Assembly: GCF_007858365.1 (NCBI RefSeq)
Contig: NZ_VFIO01000006.1
Span: 124,001 to 188,000 of the forward strand
Source of the DNA: Pseudomonas saxonica
Lineage (GTDB): Bacteria; Pseudomonadota; Gammaproteobacteria; Pseudomonadales; Pseudomonadaceae
Length of the DNA stretch: 64,000 bases
Reading direction: 5' to 3'
The notes beneath the pieces were generated by a model that worked only from the letters and a program-made list of their open reading frames with translations, was not told the origin of the DNA and did not search any database. How positions within the stretch are numbered: position 1 is the stretch's first letter; every line of letters begins with the position of its first letter. The position numbers and the translations under genes are program-made. Below are positions 7,641 through 16,402 of the stretch, in pieces.

Positions 7641-10129
7641 GCAATGGCCCCTTCACCCAGATAAGCAGCAGCCAGCGCTTTATCATCGCGCAGCGCGGCA
7701 CAGCTGGCGGCTTTGACAATAGTGCCGGTTTCCAGCACATACGCACGGTCCGCCACTTGAAGTGCCAGGTTGGCCATTTGGTCCACCAGCAGTATGGTCA
7801 CACCTTCGTCACGCAGTACGGCCAGTGCGTCATACAGCTCACCGATCATGGCAGGCGACAAGCCCAGAGAGGGTTCATCCAGTAACAGGATTTTTGGCTT
7901 GGCCATCAGGCCGCGGCCCACCGCAACCATCTGTTGCTCACCTCCGGAAAGCAGCCCGGCCGGGTTGTTGATACGATCGCGCAGCCGCGGGAAGCGCTTG
8001 AGGATGGCCTCGATTTCAGCGTCGGCATCAAAGATTTCGCGCCGTGAATACCCGCCGAGCAACAAGTTATCGCGCACGCTCAGATACGGGAATACCTGAC
8101 GACCTTCCGGGACCAGCGCCAGACCTTTGGCCGCTACTGTGCTGGCGTCGGCCTGCTCGATGTTTTCGTTGTCCAGCAGGATGCTGCCGCTGCTGGCGCG
8201 ATGCAGGCCTGCCAGACACTGCAGGATGCTCGATTTACCCGCGCCGTTTGCGCCGAGAATGGCCACCAGTTCGCCGGGATTGACCAGCAGGTTGACCTTG
8301 TCCACCACCGCCGCCGCACCATAGTCGATGACCAGATCCTTAACGTACAGACGCGCATCGCGGCTGCCATCCCACAGCTGCTCACGAGGCGTGGCCTGAT
8401 ACTCGGTACCGCCCAGATACGCCGCGATGACCTGCGGATTTTGACGAATTGCTGCAGGCGGACCCGACGCAATAGGCTTGCCGGCGTCGAGTACCAACAA
8501 AGACTCAGACACCGACATCACCAGCGCCATGTCGTGCTCGACCAAAATCACCGTCAGACCAAAGCCCGCCAATTTGCGCAGCAGCACGGCCAGCGCATCG
8601 GTATCGCGACGGCTCAGCCCCGCAGCCGGTTCGTCGAGTAGCAAAACGGCTGGGGCCGTGGCCAATGCGCGGGCAATTTCCACCAGCCGGCGATCCACAT
8701 GGGGCAAATCCTCAGCCGCAATATTGACTTCGCCGCGATACCCCACCAATGCCAGCAAATCCAGCGCCAGACTTCGCTGCTCATCCGTCGCAAGACTGAA
8801 CGGCAGGCCCAGACGCCCCTTCTGCATCGCAACCAGAAGGTTATCCAGGACCGTCATCTCACCGAACAGCAAGGTGGTCTGATACGTACGGGCGATGCCA
8901 GCTCGGGCACTTTTCCAGGACGACAAACCCGCCAGCGGCTGTTGCAGTTCAATCTGGCCGCTGTCCGGGGCATAAAAACCGCTGATCATATTGAGAACCG
9001 TGGTTTTACCCGCACCGTTCGGGCCAATGATGCTGGTAATGCTACCGGCAGGCGCAAACAGACTGACGTGTTGCGCAGCCTGCACACCGCCGAAGCGAAT
9101 GCCTATGTCAGTGACCCGCAAGCCTGAGGACACGCCGCGACTACGCAAGTGAGCGGCGATGCGCTCCTGATTGATGTGTGTGGGCGCCAGCAACCGGGTC
9201 GGTTTGATCCAGCGTCGAGCGACGGCACCCAGCAGGCCGTTGGGTGCGCCCCAAAGCACTAATAGCAAAAGCACGGAAAACATCAGCAGGCGGTATTCGG
9301 CAAAATCCGACAGCAGTTCCGGTACCAGCACAATCAGCAATGCGCCAATGAGCGGCCCGAACAGCATGCCGCTGCCTCCCACGATCACCGCCAGCACAAA
9401 CAAAATGGACTGAGAGAAAGGAAACGACTCAGGATTGATGAACATCAGCAAGGGCGCGAGCAAGCCGCCCGCCAACCCGGTCAATGCGGCAGACAAGGCA
9501 AACGCCAGGGTTTTACTGATCACCGGATTGAAACCCAGTGAACGGGCAGCAATTTCCGAGGCTTTAACGGCCCGCATCGCCTTGCCCCAACTGCTGCGGC
9601 ACAGGCGCTGATAAAACAGCAGCGCACCGATCATCAGCGCCGTAGCCAGCAGTGCCAGCAACACGGCGGGATCAAGACCGGCAACTTCCGGCAGCGGGAT
9701 GCCCATCAGACCGTTGGAGCCACCTGTCACGTCCCGCCACTCAATCAAACCGTGATGAACCACAAAGGCAAAGGCAATGGTGATCATCGCCAGGTACGGG
9801 CCGCTGACCCGAAGGGCGGGAATCGCCAGCAGCGCACCAACCAGCCCTGCAACCGCACCCGCAATTGGCAGGGCTAACCACAGCGGCCAGCCCGCCAGGG
9901 TCAGTAAGGCCGTGATATAGGCCCCAATCGCGTAAAAAGCGATATGACCGAAGGAAATCTGGCCACTCAAGCCAATCAAGACATTGAGACCCACACCGAC
10001 CACCGTCACCAGAGCGCACAGGGTGAAAACCAGCAGTGAGTAGCTGTCCAGCGTGAACGCCATCACGCAACAGGCAACGGTAAGCAGTGCAAGAAAGACA
10101 GGAGCCGCCAGGGTGTTGAGCTTTTTCAT
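7637..10129 (-). CDS. Triple-fusion branched-chain-type ABC importer: LivM permease + LivG ATPase + LivF ATPase
   Basis: 830 aa, far longer than any single Liv subunit. Residues 1 to about 320 are a LivM-type permease with about 10 membrane segments and the GLSGQISFGHIAFYAIGAY signature. Residues about 335-585 are a LivG-like ATPase with Walker A GPNGAGKTT and Walker B VLLLDEPAAGL. Residues about 590-830 are a LivF-like ATPase with GANGAGKSS, the intact LLSGGEQQ signature and ILLLDEPSLGL. In the first ATPase the ABC signature is degenerate: DLPHVDRRLVEIARAL where LivG has a YGQQ-like motif. This suggests an asymmetric nucleotide-binding dimer. The gene overlaps its neighbours by 4 bp on both sides, in a tight operon. 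Confidence 0.9.
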   Translation of the reverse strand: MKKLNTLAAPVFLALLTVACCVMAFTLDSYSLLVFTLCALVTVVGVGLNVLIGLSGQISFGHIAFYAIGAYITALLTLAGWPLWLALPIAGAVAGLVGALLAIPALRVSGPYLAMITIAFAFVVHHGLIEWRDVTGGSNGLMGIPLPEVAGLDPAVLLALLATALMIGALLFYQRLCRSSWGKAMRAVKASEIAARSLGFNPVISKTLAFALSAALTGLAGGLLAPLLMFINPESFPFSQSILFVLAVIVGGSGMLFGPLIGALLIVLVPELLSDFAEYRLLMFSVLLLLVLWGAPNGLLGAVARRWIKPTRLLAPTHINQERIAAHLRSRGVSSGLRVTDIGIRFGGVQAAQHVSLFAPAGSITSIIGPNGAGKTTVLNMISGFYAPDSGQIELQQPLAGLSSWKSARAGIARTYQTTLLFGEMTVLDNLLVAMQKGRLGLPFSLATDEQRSLALDLLALVGYRGEVNIAAEDLPHVDRRLVEIARALATAPAVLLLDEPAAGLSRRDTDALAVLLRKLAGFGLTVILVEHDMALVMSVSESLLVLDAGKPIASGPPAAIRQNPQVIAAYLGGTEYQATPREQLWDGSRDARLYVKDLVIDYGAAAVVDKVNLLVNPGELVAILGANGAGKSSILQCLAGLHRASSGSILLDNENIEQADASTVAAKGLALVPEGRQVFPYLSVRDNLLLGGYSRREIFDADAEIEAILKRFPRLRDRINNPAGLLSGGEQQMVAVGRGLMAKPKILLLDEPSLGLSPAMIGELYDALAVLRDEGVTILLVDQMANLALQVADRAYVLETGTIVKAASCAALRDDKALAAAYLGEGAIA

Positions 10130-10995
10130 ACTTTCACCACTGCTTGACTGCCGAACAGACCATTGGGACGAATAGCCAGCACAAGGATGACCAATGAAAA
10201 CGTCAATATCTGAGTGAATGCGGATCCGAAATACAACGTAATGAGCGCTTCAGTCAGACCAAACAACAGCCCTGCGGCGAACACACCGCCCGCGCTGCTG
10301 ATGCCACCCAGAATGGCCACTGCAAACGCTTTGAGGCCGAACAGCATGCCCATTTCTGCGTTCACGCTGAACAACGGCGCAATCAGCAAACCCGCCACCC
10401 CGGCGAATACGGTGGAGACCGCAAAGGCAATGGCGACTACACGGTTGACGTTGATCCCCATCAACATCGCCGCGCGGGGGTTTTGCACGCAGGCTTCAAG
10501 CACTTTGCCCAGCCGTGTGTAGCGCCTGACCAGATACAACGCCAGGGCAATCGCGGCACCGACCAAGGGAATCAGTACTTGCAGTGCGCCAACGCTGCTG
10601 CCAAACACATCGACATTCAGGTTGAGCAGGCTGCTTTCAAATTGGCGTGGCTCCTTGCCGAAGGTAAAGAGCGCCAGGTTATCCACCAAAATGCCGCCCG
10701 CCACCGTTGCCATCAGCCACGCCTGCGACCCACGACTATGAAAGGGTCGAACCAGCCAGCGTTCAATCACCAAGCCATACAAGGCACAGAGCAACAGGGT
10801 CAGCGGCAAGGCCAACCACAATGACCAGCCCCACGTTATGCAAAAGGTGTAACCCAGCACGGCGCCGACCATCATGGCACTGCCCTGGGCAAAGTTGACG
10901 GTGCGCGAAACGACGTAAGTCAGGTGAAACCCCAACGCCAGCAACGCGTACATGCTGCCCAGGCCAAGGCCTGTAACAATGGCGGCGGTGAGCAT
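10126..10995 (-). CDS. LivH-type branched-chain/amide ABC importer permease
   Basis: 289 aa inner-membrane permease with about eight hydrophobic segments. It shows the LivH features GLGSMYALLALGFHLTYVVSRTVNFAQGS at the N-terminus and AFAVAILGGISSAGGVFAAGLLFGLTE near residue 230. Pairs with the fused LivM domain downstream (4 bp overlap). It starts 3 bp after the binding-protein gene. The short-chain amide, urea and amino-acid porters all belong to this family, so specificity is open. Confidence 0.9.
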   Translation of the reverse strand: MLTAAIVTGLGLGSMYALLALGFHLTYVVSRTVNFAQGSAMMVGAVLGYTFCITWGWSLWLALPLTLLLCALYGLVIERWLVRPFHSRGSQAWLMATVAGGILVDNLALFTFGKEPRQFESSLLNLNVDVFGSSVGALQVLIPLVGAAIALALYLVRRYTRLGKVLEACVQNPRAAMLMGINVNRVVAIAFAVSTVFAGVAGLLIAPLFSVNAEMGMLFGLKAFAVAILGGISSAGGVFAAGLLFGLTEALITLYFGSAFTQILTFSLVILVLAIRPNGLFGSQAVVKV

Positions 10996-10998
10996 GGC

Positions 10999-12192
10999 TT
11001 ACTCCTCAGGCTTGAGCGGCACTATCTGGTCGTTGACCACGTGAGTGAACTGATAGTCATCAGGCCCCAGCGCGTCATGGACGGATGCGCTAAACGGTTG
11101 CTTGTAGTGTTTGATCAAACCGTCGTACTCGTTGATCGCGTAATACCCGTCGCGTATGGCCTTACCGTCAGTACTGCCGGCTTTTTCTATGGCTTGAGCC
11201 GTGAGATGCAGGGCGTCATACGCATTGGCAATGCCCACAGCCGGCGTGACATCCGCCAGCGTCTTGATCTGTGGGTAGGCCGTTTTCAGCGCGGCCAGCA
11301 GAGCATCGCCCTTGGCACCGTTGTGCTCGGTGAAGACGTAGGTTTGAATGAAATGCACGCGAGAGGCGTTCGGCCCCGCCAGCTCGCCAAAACGACCGCC
11401 GGCCGGCCCCCAGTGCGAGACCACGGGTACATCCCAGCCCATTCGGTCCAGTGATTTGACGACTTGGGCCGAAGGCCCGACGTTACCGACCATCAGCAAG
11501 GTATCGGCCCCGGCGTTTTTCAACCGGGTCAATTGCGGTACCACATCAAGGTCGCTGTCCTGGATCCGCTCGACACCGGCATTGCTCAGGCCACGTTTGT
11601 CCAGTGCGCGCTTGAAGCCCGCCTCGTTGGACTCGCCCCAAGGGTTATTGATCAGAATCATCCCCGGCTTCTTCATGCCGTTATCGACGCCGTATTTCAC
11701 CAGCGCCTCATCCACCCGCTCATCTACAGCTGAAACCCGGAACACGTAATTATCGGCAGCTCCGTTCTCGGTAATTTTCGTACCCGCAGCCCAAATGCCC
11801 ATGAACGGCACTTTCATCTGATTAGCCAGCGGCACGATGGCCAGCGAAACCGGCGTATCAAGGCCACCGAACAGAACCGCGACTTTTTCGCGCTGGATCA
11901 GTTCGCGTGCAGCGAGCATGCCTTTGGACGGGTTACTTTCGTCATCGCGGCGCACCAGTTCCAACGGACGTCCGAGCACCCCGCCACTGGCGTTGACCTC
12001 ATTGATGGCCATGGTCAAACCCCGTGTCAGGGCCTCACCGGATTTGGCCGACTGACCGGACAGTGCTGCCACCAGACCGACTTTGATCGGCGGCTCAGCC
12101 GCTTGCGCGCCACTGAACATCGCCAGGTTGAGCGTGACTGCCGCAGCCACGGGAAACAGCAGACGCTGCAGGTTTAAAAGCCGGATTGCCAT
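10999..12192 (-). CDS. Periplasmic substrate-binding protein, Leu/Ile/Val-binding family
   Basis: 397 aa with a signal peptide (cleavage near AQAAEPP, residue about 31). Mature type-I periplasmic binding fold: IKVGLVAALSGQSAKSGEAL, VLFGGLDTPVSLAI, and the C-terminal YAINEYDGLIKHY. First gene of the minus-strand import operon. The start ATG at 12192 has GAGGA upstream. Two TTGCTAGCAA-like repeats sit immediately upstream (12207-12238). Confidence 0.9.
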   Translation of the reverse strand: MAIRLLNLQRLLFPVAAAVTLNLAMFSGAQAAEPPIKVGLVAALSGQSAKSGEALTRGLTMAINEVNASGGVLGRPLELVRRDDESNPSKGMLAARELIQREKVAVLFGGLDTPVSLAIVPLANQMKVPFMGIWAAGTKITENGAADNYVFRVSAVDERVDEALVKYGVDNGMKKPGMILINNPWGESNEAGFKRALDKRGLSNAGVERIQDSDLDVVPQLTRLKNAGADTLLMVGNVGPSAQVVKSLDRMGWDVPVVSHWGPAGGRFGELAGPNASRVHFIQTYVFTEHNGAKGDALLAALKTAYPQIKTLADVTPAVGIANAYDALHLTAQAIEKAGSTDGKAIRDGYYAINEYDGLIKHYKQPFSASVHDALGPDDYQFTHVVNDQIVPLKPEE

Positions 12193-12206
12193 GGTTAATC
12201 CTCATG

Positions 12207-12238
12207 ATTGCTAGCAGTTGCATAATTATTGCTAGCAA
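12207..12238 (-). promoter_or_regulatory. Tandem TTGCTAGCAA operator-like repeats of the import operon
   Basis: ATTGCTAGCA occurs at 12207-12216 and 12228-12237, 21 bp apart. The second copy extends to the perfect palindrome TTGCTAGCAA (12229-12238). They lie 15-46 bp upstream of the binding-protein start. They match the pair in front of the GGT-family gene at 3982-4013 and are probably bound by the cluster's GntR regulator. Confidence 0.55.
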
Positions 12239-12378
12239 GTAGGATGCCAGTCACCGCCAGGCTTTAAACAACAGTGTTTGCGGCAATTTCTGTCTTTTTA
12301 CGCGCCATTTGAAGGCAGACCGCACTATACCGAGGCATTTTCATGAAGGCCTCCCCTACCCCATCAGGAGTAATAGCC

Positions 12379-12777
12379 ATGCCAGAAATCAATAAAGATG
12401 TAGAAATTGTTAGCAACTTTCTTGAGGCTTCCATGGCCCCGGATCCCGTTCGAGCAGCGACCTTCATGAGTGACAACGTGAAAATCACGTTCACCGGCGG
12501 ACGATCCATGCCCGACCCTCAGGCCATCACTGCGTTCAATGGCTCACGCTACGCCTGGGTCAAAAAAGCCTTGGGGAATTTCGACTGGATGGACCGCGGC
12601 GACCACACTGTGGTGTATTCCAACGGAACGCTGTACGGCGAGTGGTCGGATGGCCGTAGCTTCTCTGGCAACCGCTATCTGGATCGCTTTGAAGTGCGTG
12701 AAGGCAAAATCACCCACATGGACGTCTGGAATGACAGTGCTGAATGGTTGCTGACGCCGGAAATAGCCAAGGCTTGA
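12379..12777 (+). CDS. SnoaL/NTF2-like fold protein
   Basis: 132 aa from ATG 12379, chosen because AGGAG lies at 12366-12370; an upstream ATG at 12343 has no such site. The pattern is that of small polyketide-cyclase/limonene-epoxide-hydrolase-like (SnoaL-2) proteins: VEIVSNFLEASMAPDPVRAATFMSDNVKITF, then a beta sheet ending DRFEVREGKITHMDVWNDSAEWLL. Substrate and role unknown. It is divergent from the import operon and could share its control region. Confidence 0.75.
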   Translation: MPEINKDVEIVSNFLEASMAPDPVRAATFMSDNVKITFTGGRSMPDPQAITAFNGSRYAWVKKALGNFDWMDRGDHTVVYSNGTLYGEWSDGRSFSGNRYLDRFEVREGKITHMDVWNDSAEWLLTPEIAKA

Positions 12778-13042
12778 GATTAGCCTTCTGAGGCTGGGCC
12801 TTCAGGCGCTGAACGTCCCTGCTGGGCCGGCCCAGACCAGTCGCCTTGGGGGCACCCGTTTTTTGCGAGCCCCCTGGTGACCCATCGAGTCACTCTGGCA
12901 CTCAATATTCAATGCCTGCAGGCATCAACACGAAAAACCCCAAGAGCATCTGCGCCCACTGCGATAGCATGTGGCCAATAATCAATGAGTGCCGTGTAAC
13001 GCGGTGGCGACTTATGAACATCTCGGACAAGACGTTTTGACC

Positions 13043-13252
13043 ATGCCGAAACAACCACCTGAAAAGTCTGGTCCCGCGACAGCTGCGGATATAGAACGAT
13101 CAATCCAGGCCTTGAACACGATGGCAGAGCGTCTGTGGGGGGATGGCAGAGAAGCTGAGGCCAAAGCGTTGCTCGACGCCCTGGATGCGTTGAATCGAGC
13201 ACTGGATAGAATCAGGATTGGCGAACATCGTCGGGTGAAAACACTCCACTGA
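13043..13252 (+). CDS. Small hypothetical helical protein
   Basis: 69 aa from ATG 13043 (MPKQPPEKSG). It is rich in Ala, Leu, Glu and Arg, with two predicted amphipathic helices (ADIERSIQALNTMAERLWGDGREAEAKALLDALDALNRAL). The Shine-Dalgarno is weak. No family recognised. It sits tail-to-tail with the Rrf2 gene. Confidence 0.4.
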   Translation: MPKQPPEKSGPATAADIERSIQALNTMAERLWGDGREAEAKALLDALDALNRALDRIRIGEHRRVKTLH

Positions 13253-13299
13253 TGCGCTCTGCCCGCCAAGCAAAAGAAAAAATCCCTGTCCGCAAAGGC

Positions 13300-13863
13300 T
13301 CAGTCCGTGACATCGCATAGCGGGATATGTCGGCCGCTGGAAGCCTGAGCGCTGACTTTCTTCTCTCGGCGCTGGCTAATCCACTGATCCACTTGAGCTG
13401 GAAAATCAGAGGGTGATTTGCGCCCAACCTTTCTGGCCAGATCCAGAATCGTTTGTTGGGCCAAGGCTTCTTCCATGCGTTTTTGCGCGGTCAACATGGC
13501 CGCGTGAACCGAGCAATGCCCCTCTAGCGCCCAATCAGGCGCAGCCCCCTCGAACAGTGCACAACGACCGCGAATTTCCTTGCAGTCAAAAATCATCTTC
13601 TGCCCGTCGATGGCATTGACGATGTCCAACAAGCTGATTTCGTCGGCAGGCCGGGCCAATTTAAATCCCCCGCGAACACCTTCAGTGGCAACGACGAGCG
13701 TGGACTTGGCCAGCTTTGTGAATATCTTCGCCAGATAATCCAGCGGCACCCCTTGCAACTCAGCAAGGTCTCGCACGCTTGCCTCTCGACTCTCGCCCCG
13801 ATCCCCTACCAGAAATATCAGGCAGTGAATTCCGTACTCAACCCCAGCGCTGTAAAAGGACAT
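13300..13863 (-). CDS. Rrf2-family transcriptional regulator with three cluster-type cysteines
   Basis: 187 aa. N-terminal winged helix (SAGVEYGIHCLIFL, then VPLDYLAKIFTKLAKSTLV and the wing GVRGGFKLAR). Cys94, Cys101 and Cys117 lie in IFDCKEIRGRC and GHCSV, the position where IscR/NsrR-type members bind an iron-sulfur cluster. The spacing C-x6-C-x15-C differs from IscR. Divergent from the flavoprotein dehydrogenase at 14163, which it may regulate. A palindrome (GACTAATTTAGTC) sits 11 bp upstream of its start and a near copy lies further toward that gene. It might sense redox state or nitric oxide. Confidence 0.88.
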   Translation of the reverse strand: MSFYSAGVEYGIHCLIFLVGDRGESREASVRDLAELQGVPLDYLAKIFTKLAKSTLVVATEGVRGGFKLARPADEISLLDIVNAIDGQKMIFDCKEIRGRCALFEGAAPDWALEGHCSVHAAMLTAQKRMEEALAQQTILDLARKVGRKSPSDFPAQVDQWISQRREKKVSAQASSGRHIPLCDVTD

Positions 13864-13873
13864 GGGTATCTCC

Positions 13874-13886
13874 GACTAATTTAGTC
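13874..13886. promoter_or_regulatory. Palindromic operator-like site upstream of the Rrf2 gene
   Basis: GACTAATTTAGTC is a perfect 6-1-6 inverted repeat located 11 bp before the Rrf2 start codon. A related copy is at 14033-14045. Likely autoregulatory site; binding not shown. Confidence 0.45.
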
Positions 13887-14032
13887 GCAAATACTAGCTG
13901 CGATTCGTAAAAGGATCAAATTTTCCATCAGCGCCTCAAGGCCATTTGGCCGCGCACTTGCGCCTTATCAGGTGCGAATTTCGTGGCGCCCTACCTCAGC
14001 AGCACAGGAAAACGCTTGCGCCGAACAACTAC

Positions 14033-14045
14033 GACCAATATAGTC
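14033..14045. promoter_or_regulatory. Second copy of the Rrf2-type site, upstream of the dehydrogenase
   Basis: GACCAATATAGTC matches 11 of 13 bases of the site at 13874-13886 and is followed by the same CGCC/CGC context. It lies 117 bp upstream of the start at 14163, in the divergent intergenic region. Confidence 0.4.
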
Positions 14046-14162
14046 GCCGTTCATTGGCGTGAAGGACAAATGCTTTTCACCACTGCCTTGCGCCAGCAAC
14101 TCGTGCGTCCTCCCCATGCGAGGCGCCCTCACACATCCACGGGTTACGGCCTGGAGTAACAC

Positions 14163-15368
14163 ATGAAAAAGCAGATTTTGATTCTTGGTGCGGGCTTTGG
14201 CGGATTGTGGGCGGCGTTAAGCGCCACTCGGTTACTCAGCCTTCATGACTGTCACGATGTCGAAGTGAGTGTGCTGGCGCCACAGCCGGAGCTGCGCATA
14301 CGACCCCGTTTTTATGAGCCGAATGCACATCAATTGTTTGCGCCTATTGGCGAGCTATTGAATGCAGTGGGCGTCAACTTCATCACAGGCACAGCTGAAC
14401 GCATTGATGTTGAGCATAAAACGGTCGCTTACCATGATGCTTTGGGGGCCATGAAGACGCTTGCCTACGACAAGCTGGTACTGGCGACTGGCAGTCGGCT
14501 CGCGCTGCCCAATGCGCCGGGTGTTACGCAATACGCCTTTGACGTGGACCAGATTGAGCAAGCCATGCGACTGGAGCAACACCTCCTGCGCCTGGTTGAT
14601 TTGCCAGAGAGCAAAGCCCGCAATACCGTCGTGGTGGCGGGTGGTGGATTCACCGGGATTGAAACCGCGACCGAAATGCCAGCTCGCCTGCGTGCAGTTT
14701 TGGGTGAAAACGCCGAAGTCGAAGTCATAATTGTCGACCGTGGATCGAAAGTTGGCGCCTCGTTAGGCACTGAAATCGCTCAGTCGATTGCTCAGGCCTG
14801 CGAAGCGCTGGGCGTAAAATGGCGCTTACAGACAACCGTGGTGGCCGTTGATGAGCACGGCGTGACACTCAGTGACGGCCAGCGCATTGAAGCCAATACC
14901 GTAATCTGGACAACCGGAGTACGGGCCAGCTCATTAACTGGCCAAATCCCTGGCGAGCGCGACTCCCTTGGCCGCTTACATGTGGACGGCAACCTTCAAG
15001 TAATGGGTCAGCCGGATATTTTTGCGACTGGCGATGTTGCTTATGCCGCCACCGATGACCTTGGCAACCACGCATTGATGACTTGTCAGCATGCCATCGT
15101 TTTGGGCCGCCACGCAGGCCATAACGTCGCCGCACACATGTTGGGTGAAGAACCGATTATGTACCGTCAGCCCAAGTACGTTACTTGTCTGGATCTGGGC
15201 GGCTGGGGAGCAGTGTATACCGAGGGCTGGGATCGCCAGGTCGTATTGACTGGCCCAGAAGCCAAGGCGCTCAAAACGCAGATCAACACAGTTTGGATAT
15301 ACCCGCCAGCGGCCAGTCGCGAAGCGGCGTGGGCAGCAGCGGACCCGCTGATTCCTATCGTGGCTTGA
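14163..15368 (+). CDS. NDH-2-like FAD-dependent NAD(P)H dehydrogenase
   Basis: 401 aa pyridine-nucleotide-disulfide-type oxidoreductase of the NADH:quinone oxidoreductase II group. FAD-binding ILILGAGFGGLWAA is at residues 5-18. The second Rossmann motif VVVAGGGFTGIETATEM is near 160. The FAD-contacting DIFATGDVA is near 285. Non-proton-pumping NADH oxidation at the membrane is the usual role of the family. The divergent Rrf2 regulator with possible Fe-S cysteines suggests redox control. There is no clear C-terminal membrane anchor; the tail ends hydrophobic (AWAAADPLIPIVA). Confidence 0.85.
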   Translation: MKKQILILGAGFGGLWAALSATRLLSLHDCHDVEVSVLAPQPELRIRPRFYEPNAHQLFAPIGELLNAVGVNFITGTAERIDVEHKTVAYHDALGAMKTLAYDKLVLATGSRLALPNAPGVTQYAFDVDQIEQAMRLEQHLLRLVDLPESKARNTVVVAGGGFTGIETATEMPARLRAVLGENAEVEVIIVDRGSKVGASLGTEIAQSIAQACEALGVKWRLQTTVVAVDEHGVTLSDGQRIEANTVIWTTGVRASSLTGQIPGERDSLGRLHVDGNLQVMGQPDIFATGDVAYAATDDLGNHALMTCQHAIVLGRHAGHNVAAHMLGEEPIMYRQPKYVTCLDLGGWGAVYTEGWDRQVVLTGPEAKALKTQINTVWIYPPAASREAAWAAADPLIPIVA

Positions 15369-15546
15369 GTGCGAGCCAACAGCCGGCGCACGAATGGGTA
15401 AAAACCCCCTGAGCATTACTCCGGCTAATGCAAATCCTGTGACGGGTTCGCCAATAAATCGCAATGGAGCATGAACCCGTTGACGCTATCGTCTAGGCTA
15501 AATCGAGTTTGTTATTTATCGCGTATTGGTCAGGATGACTTCATCA

Positions 15547-16380
15547 ATGTCAGCACCCTCAACCGCTATAGCGTCATTGGTTAAAGTAATGGCGTCAGCG
15601 TTCACCTTGTTAAGTGTTTTGCAAACGGCTAATGCCAGTGAAAAGTCACTTGATTCAAACCCTGAAAATAGCCAGTGGTTAGTGTTGGTGAGTCCATTTG
15701 CGTGGGGGCCATCGATGAAGGGGAACGTAGAACTCGGTGGGGTGCATACCCAGGCAGACCTCAGTGCAAACGAGATCCTTCATAATCTGGACTCTGTTTT
15801 CATGGGCAATGTTGAAGTCACCAATCGTACAGTCGGTTTTTTCATCGATGGGGTTTACGCCAAGACCAGCCAGTCCGATAGAGTCTTAGGCCGCAAAGTT
15901 GGCCTCGAAATCACGCAAACAACTTTCGCGGCGGGCGCTTACTACCGTGCCTACCAGTACGAATTGGGGGGGACCACCGTTTTTAATGAACCTCGAACGT
16001 GGCGCGTGGAACCCATGCTCGGGGTACGCTGGACAAAACTGACCACCACGGTCGATGTGGACTCTCTGGGTTTCAGCACCCATAAAAAAACCCATTGGAC
16101 TGACCCTTTTGTGGGACTGCGCAGCCAAGTTGATTTAAATGATAGATGGACCTTGTCTGGCGCTGTCGACACGGGAGGGTTCGATACGTCCTCCAAAAAA
16201 ACTTATAACGGGCAGGCTTATCTCGGGTACAGGCTATATCTGATGGAGCATCCGACATTAATTCGTCTGGGTTATCGAGTGTTGGCGCAAGACTATCGAA
16301 CTAAGGATTTTACAGGCAAGACGTTCAAATACGATGTCACTCAGCGCGGGCCTGTACTGGGTGTGTCCATACGTTTTTAA
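15547..16380 (+). CDS. Outer-membrane beta-barrel protein, paired with a PVA/AHL-acylase-like gene
   Basis: About 277 aa. A signal peptide ends near ANASEKS. Repeated amphipathic strands with aromatic girdle residues follow, and the chain ends in GPVLGVSIRF with a C-terminal Phe as in outer-membrane barrels. The start at 15547 has AGGATGA upstream; in-frame ATG 15535 and TTG 15526 are alternatives. The next gene (a secreted Cys-Ntn hydrolase) starts 22 bp after its stop, so the pair is probably an operon. Specific function unknown. Confidence 0.65.
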   Translation: MSAPSTAIASLVKVMASAFTLLSVLQTANASEKSLDSNPENSQWLVLVSPFAWGPSMKGNVELGGVHTQADLSANEILHNLDSVFMGNVEVTNRTVGFFIDGVYAKTSQSDRVLGRKVGLEITQTTFAAGAYYRAYQYELGGTTVFNEPRTWRVEPMLGVRWTKLTTTVDVDSLGFSTHKKTHWTDPFVGLRSQVDLNDRWTLSGAVDTGGFDTSSKKTYNGQAYLGYRLYLMEHPTLIRLGYRVLAQDYRTKDFTGKTFKYDVTQRGPVLGVSIRF

Positions 16381-16402
16381 CGCCTGATAAAGGAGCAAGG
16401 GA

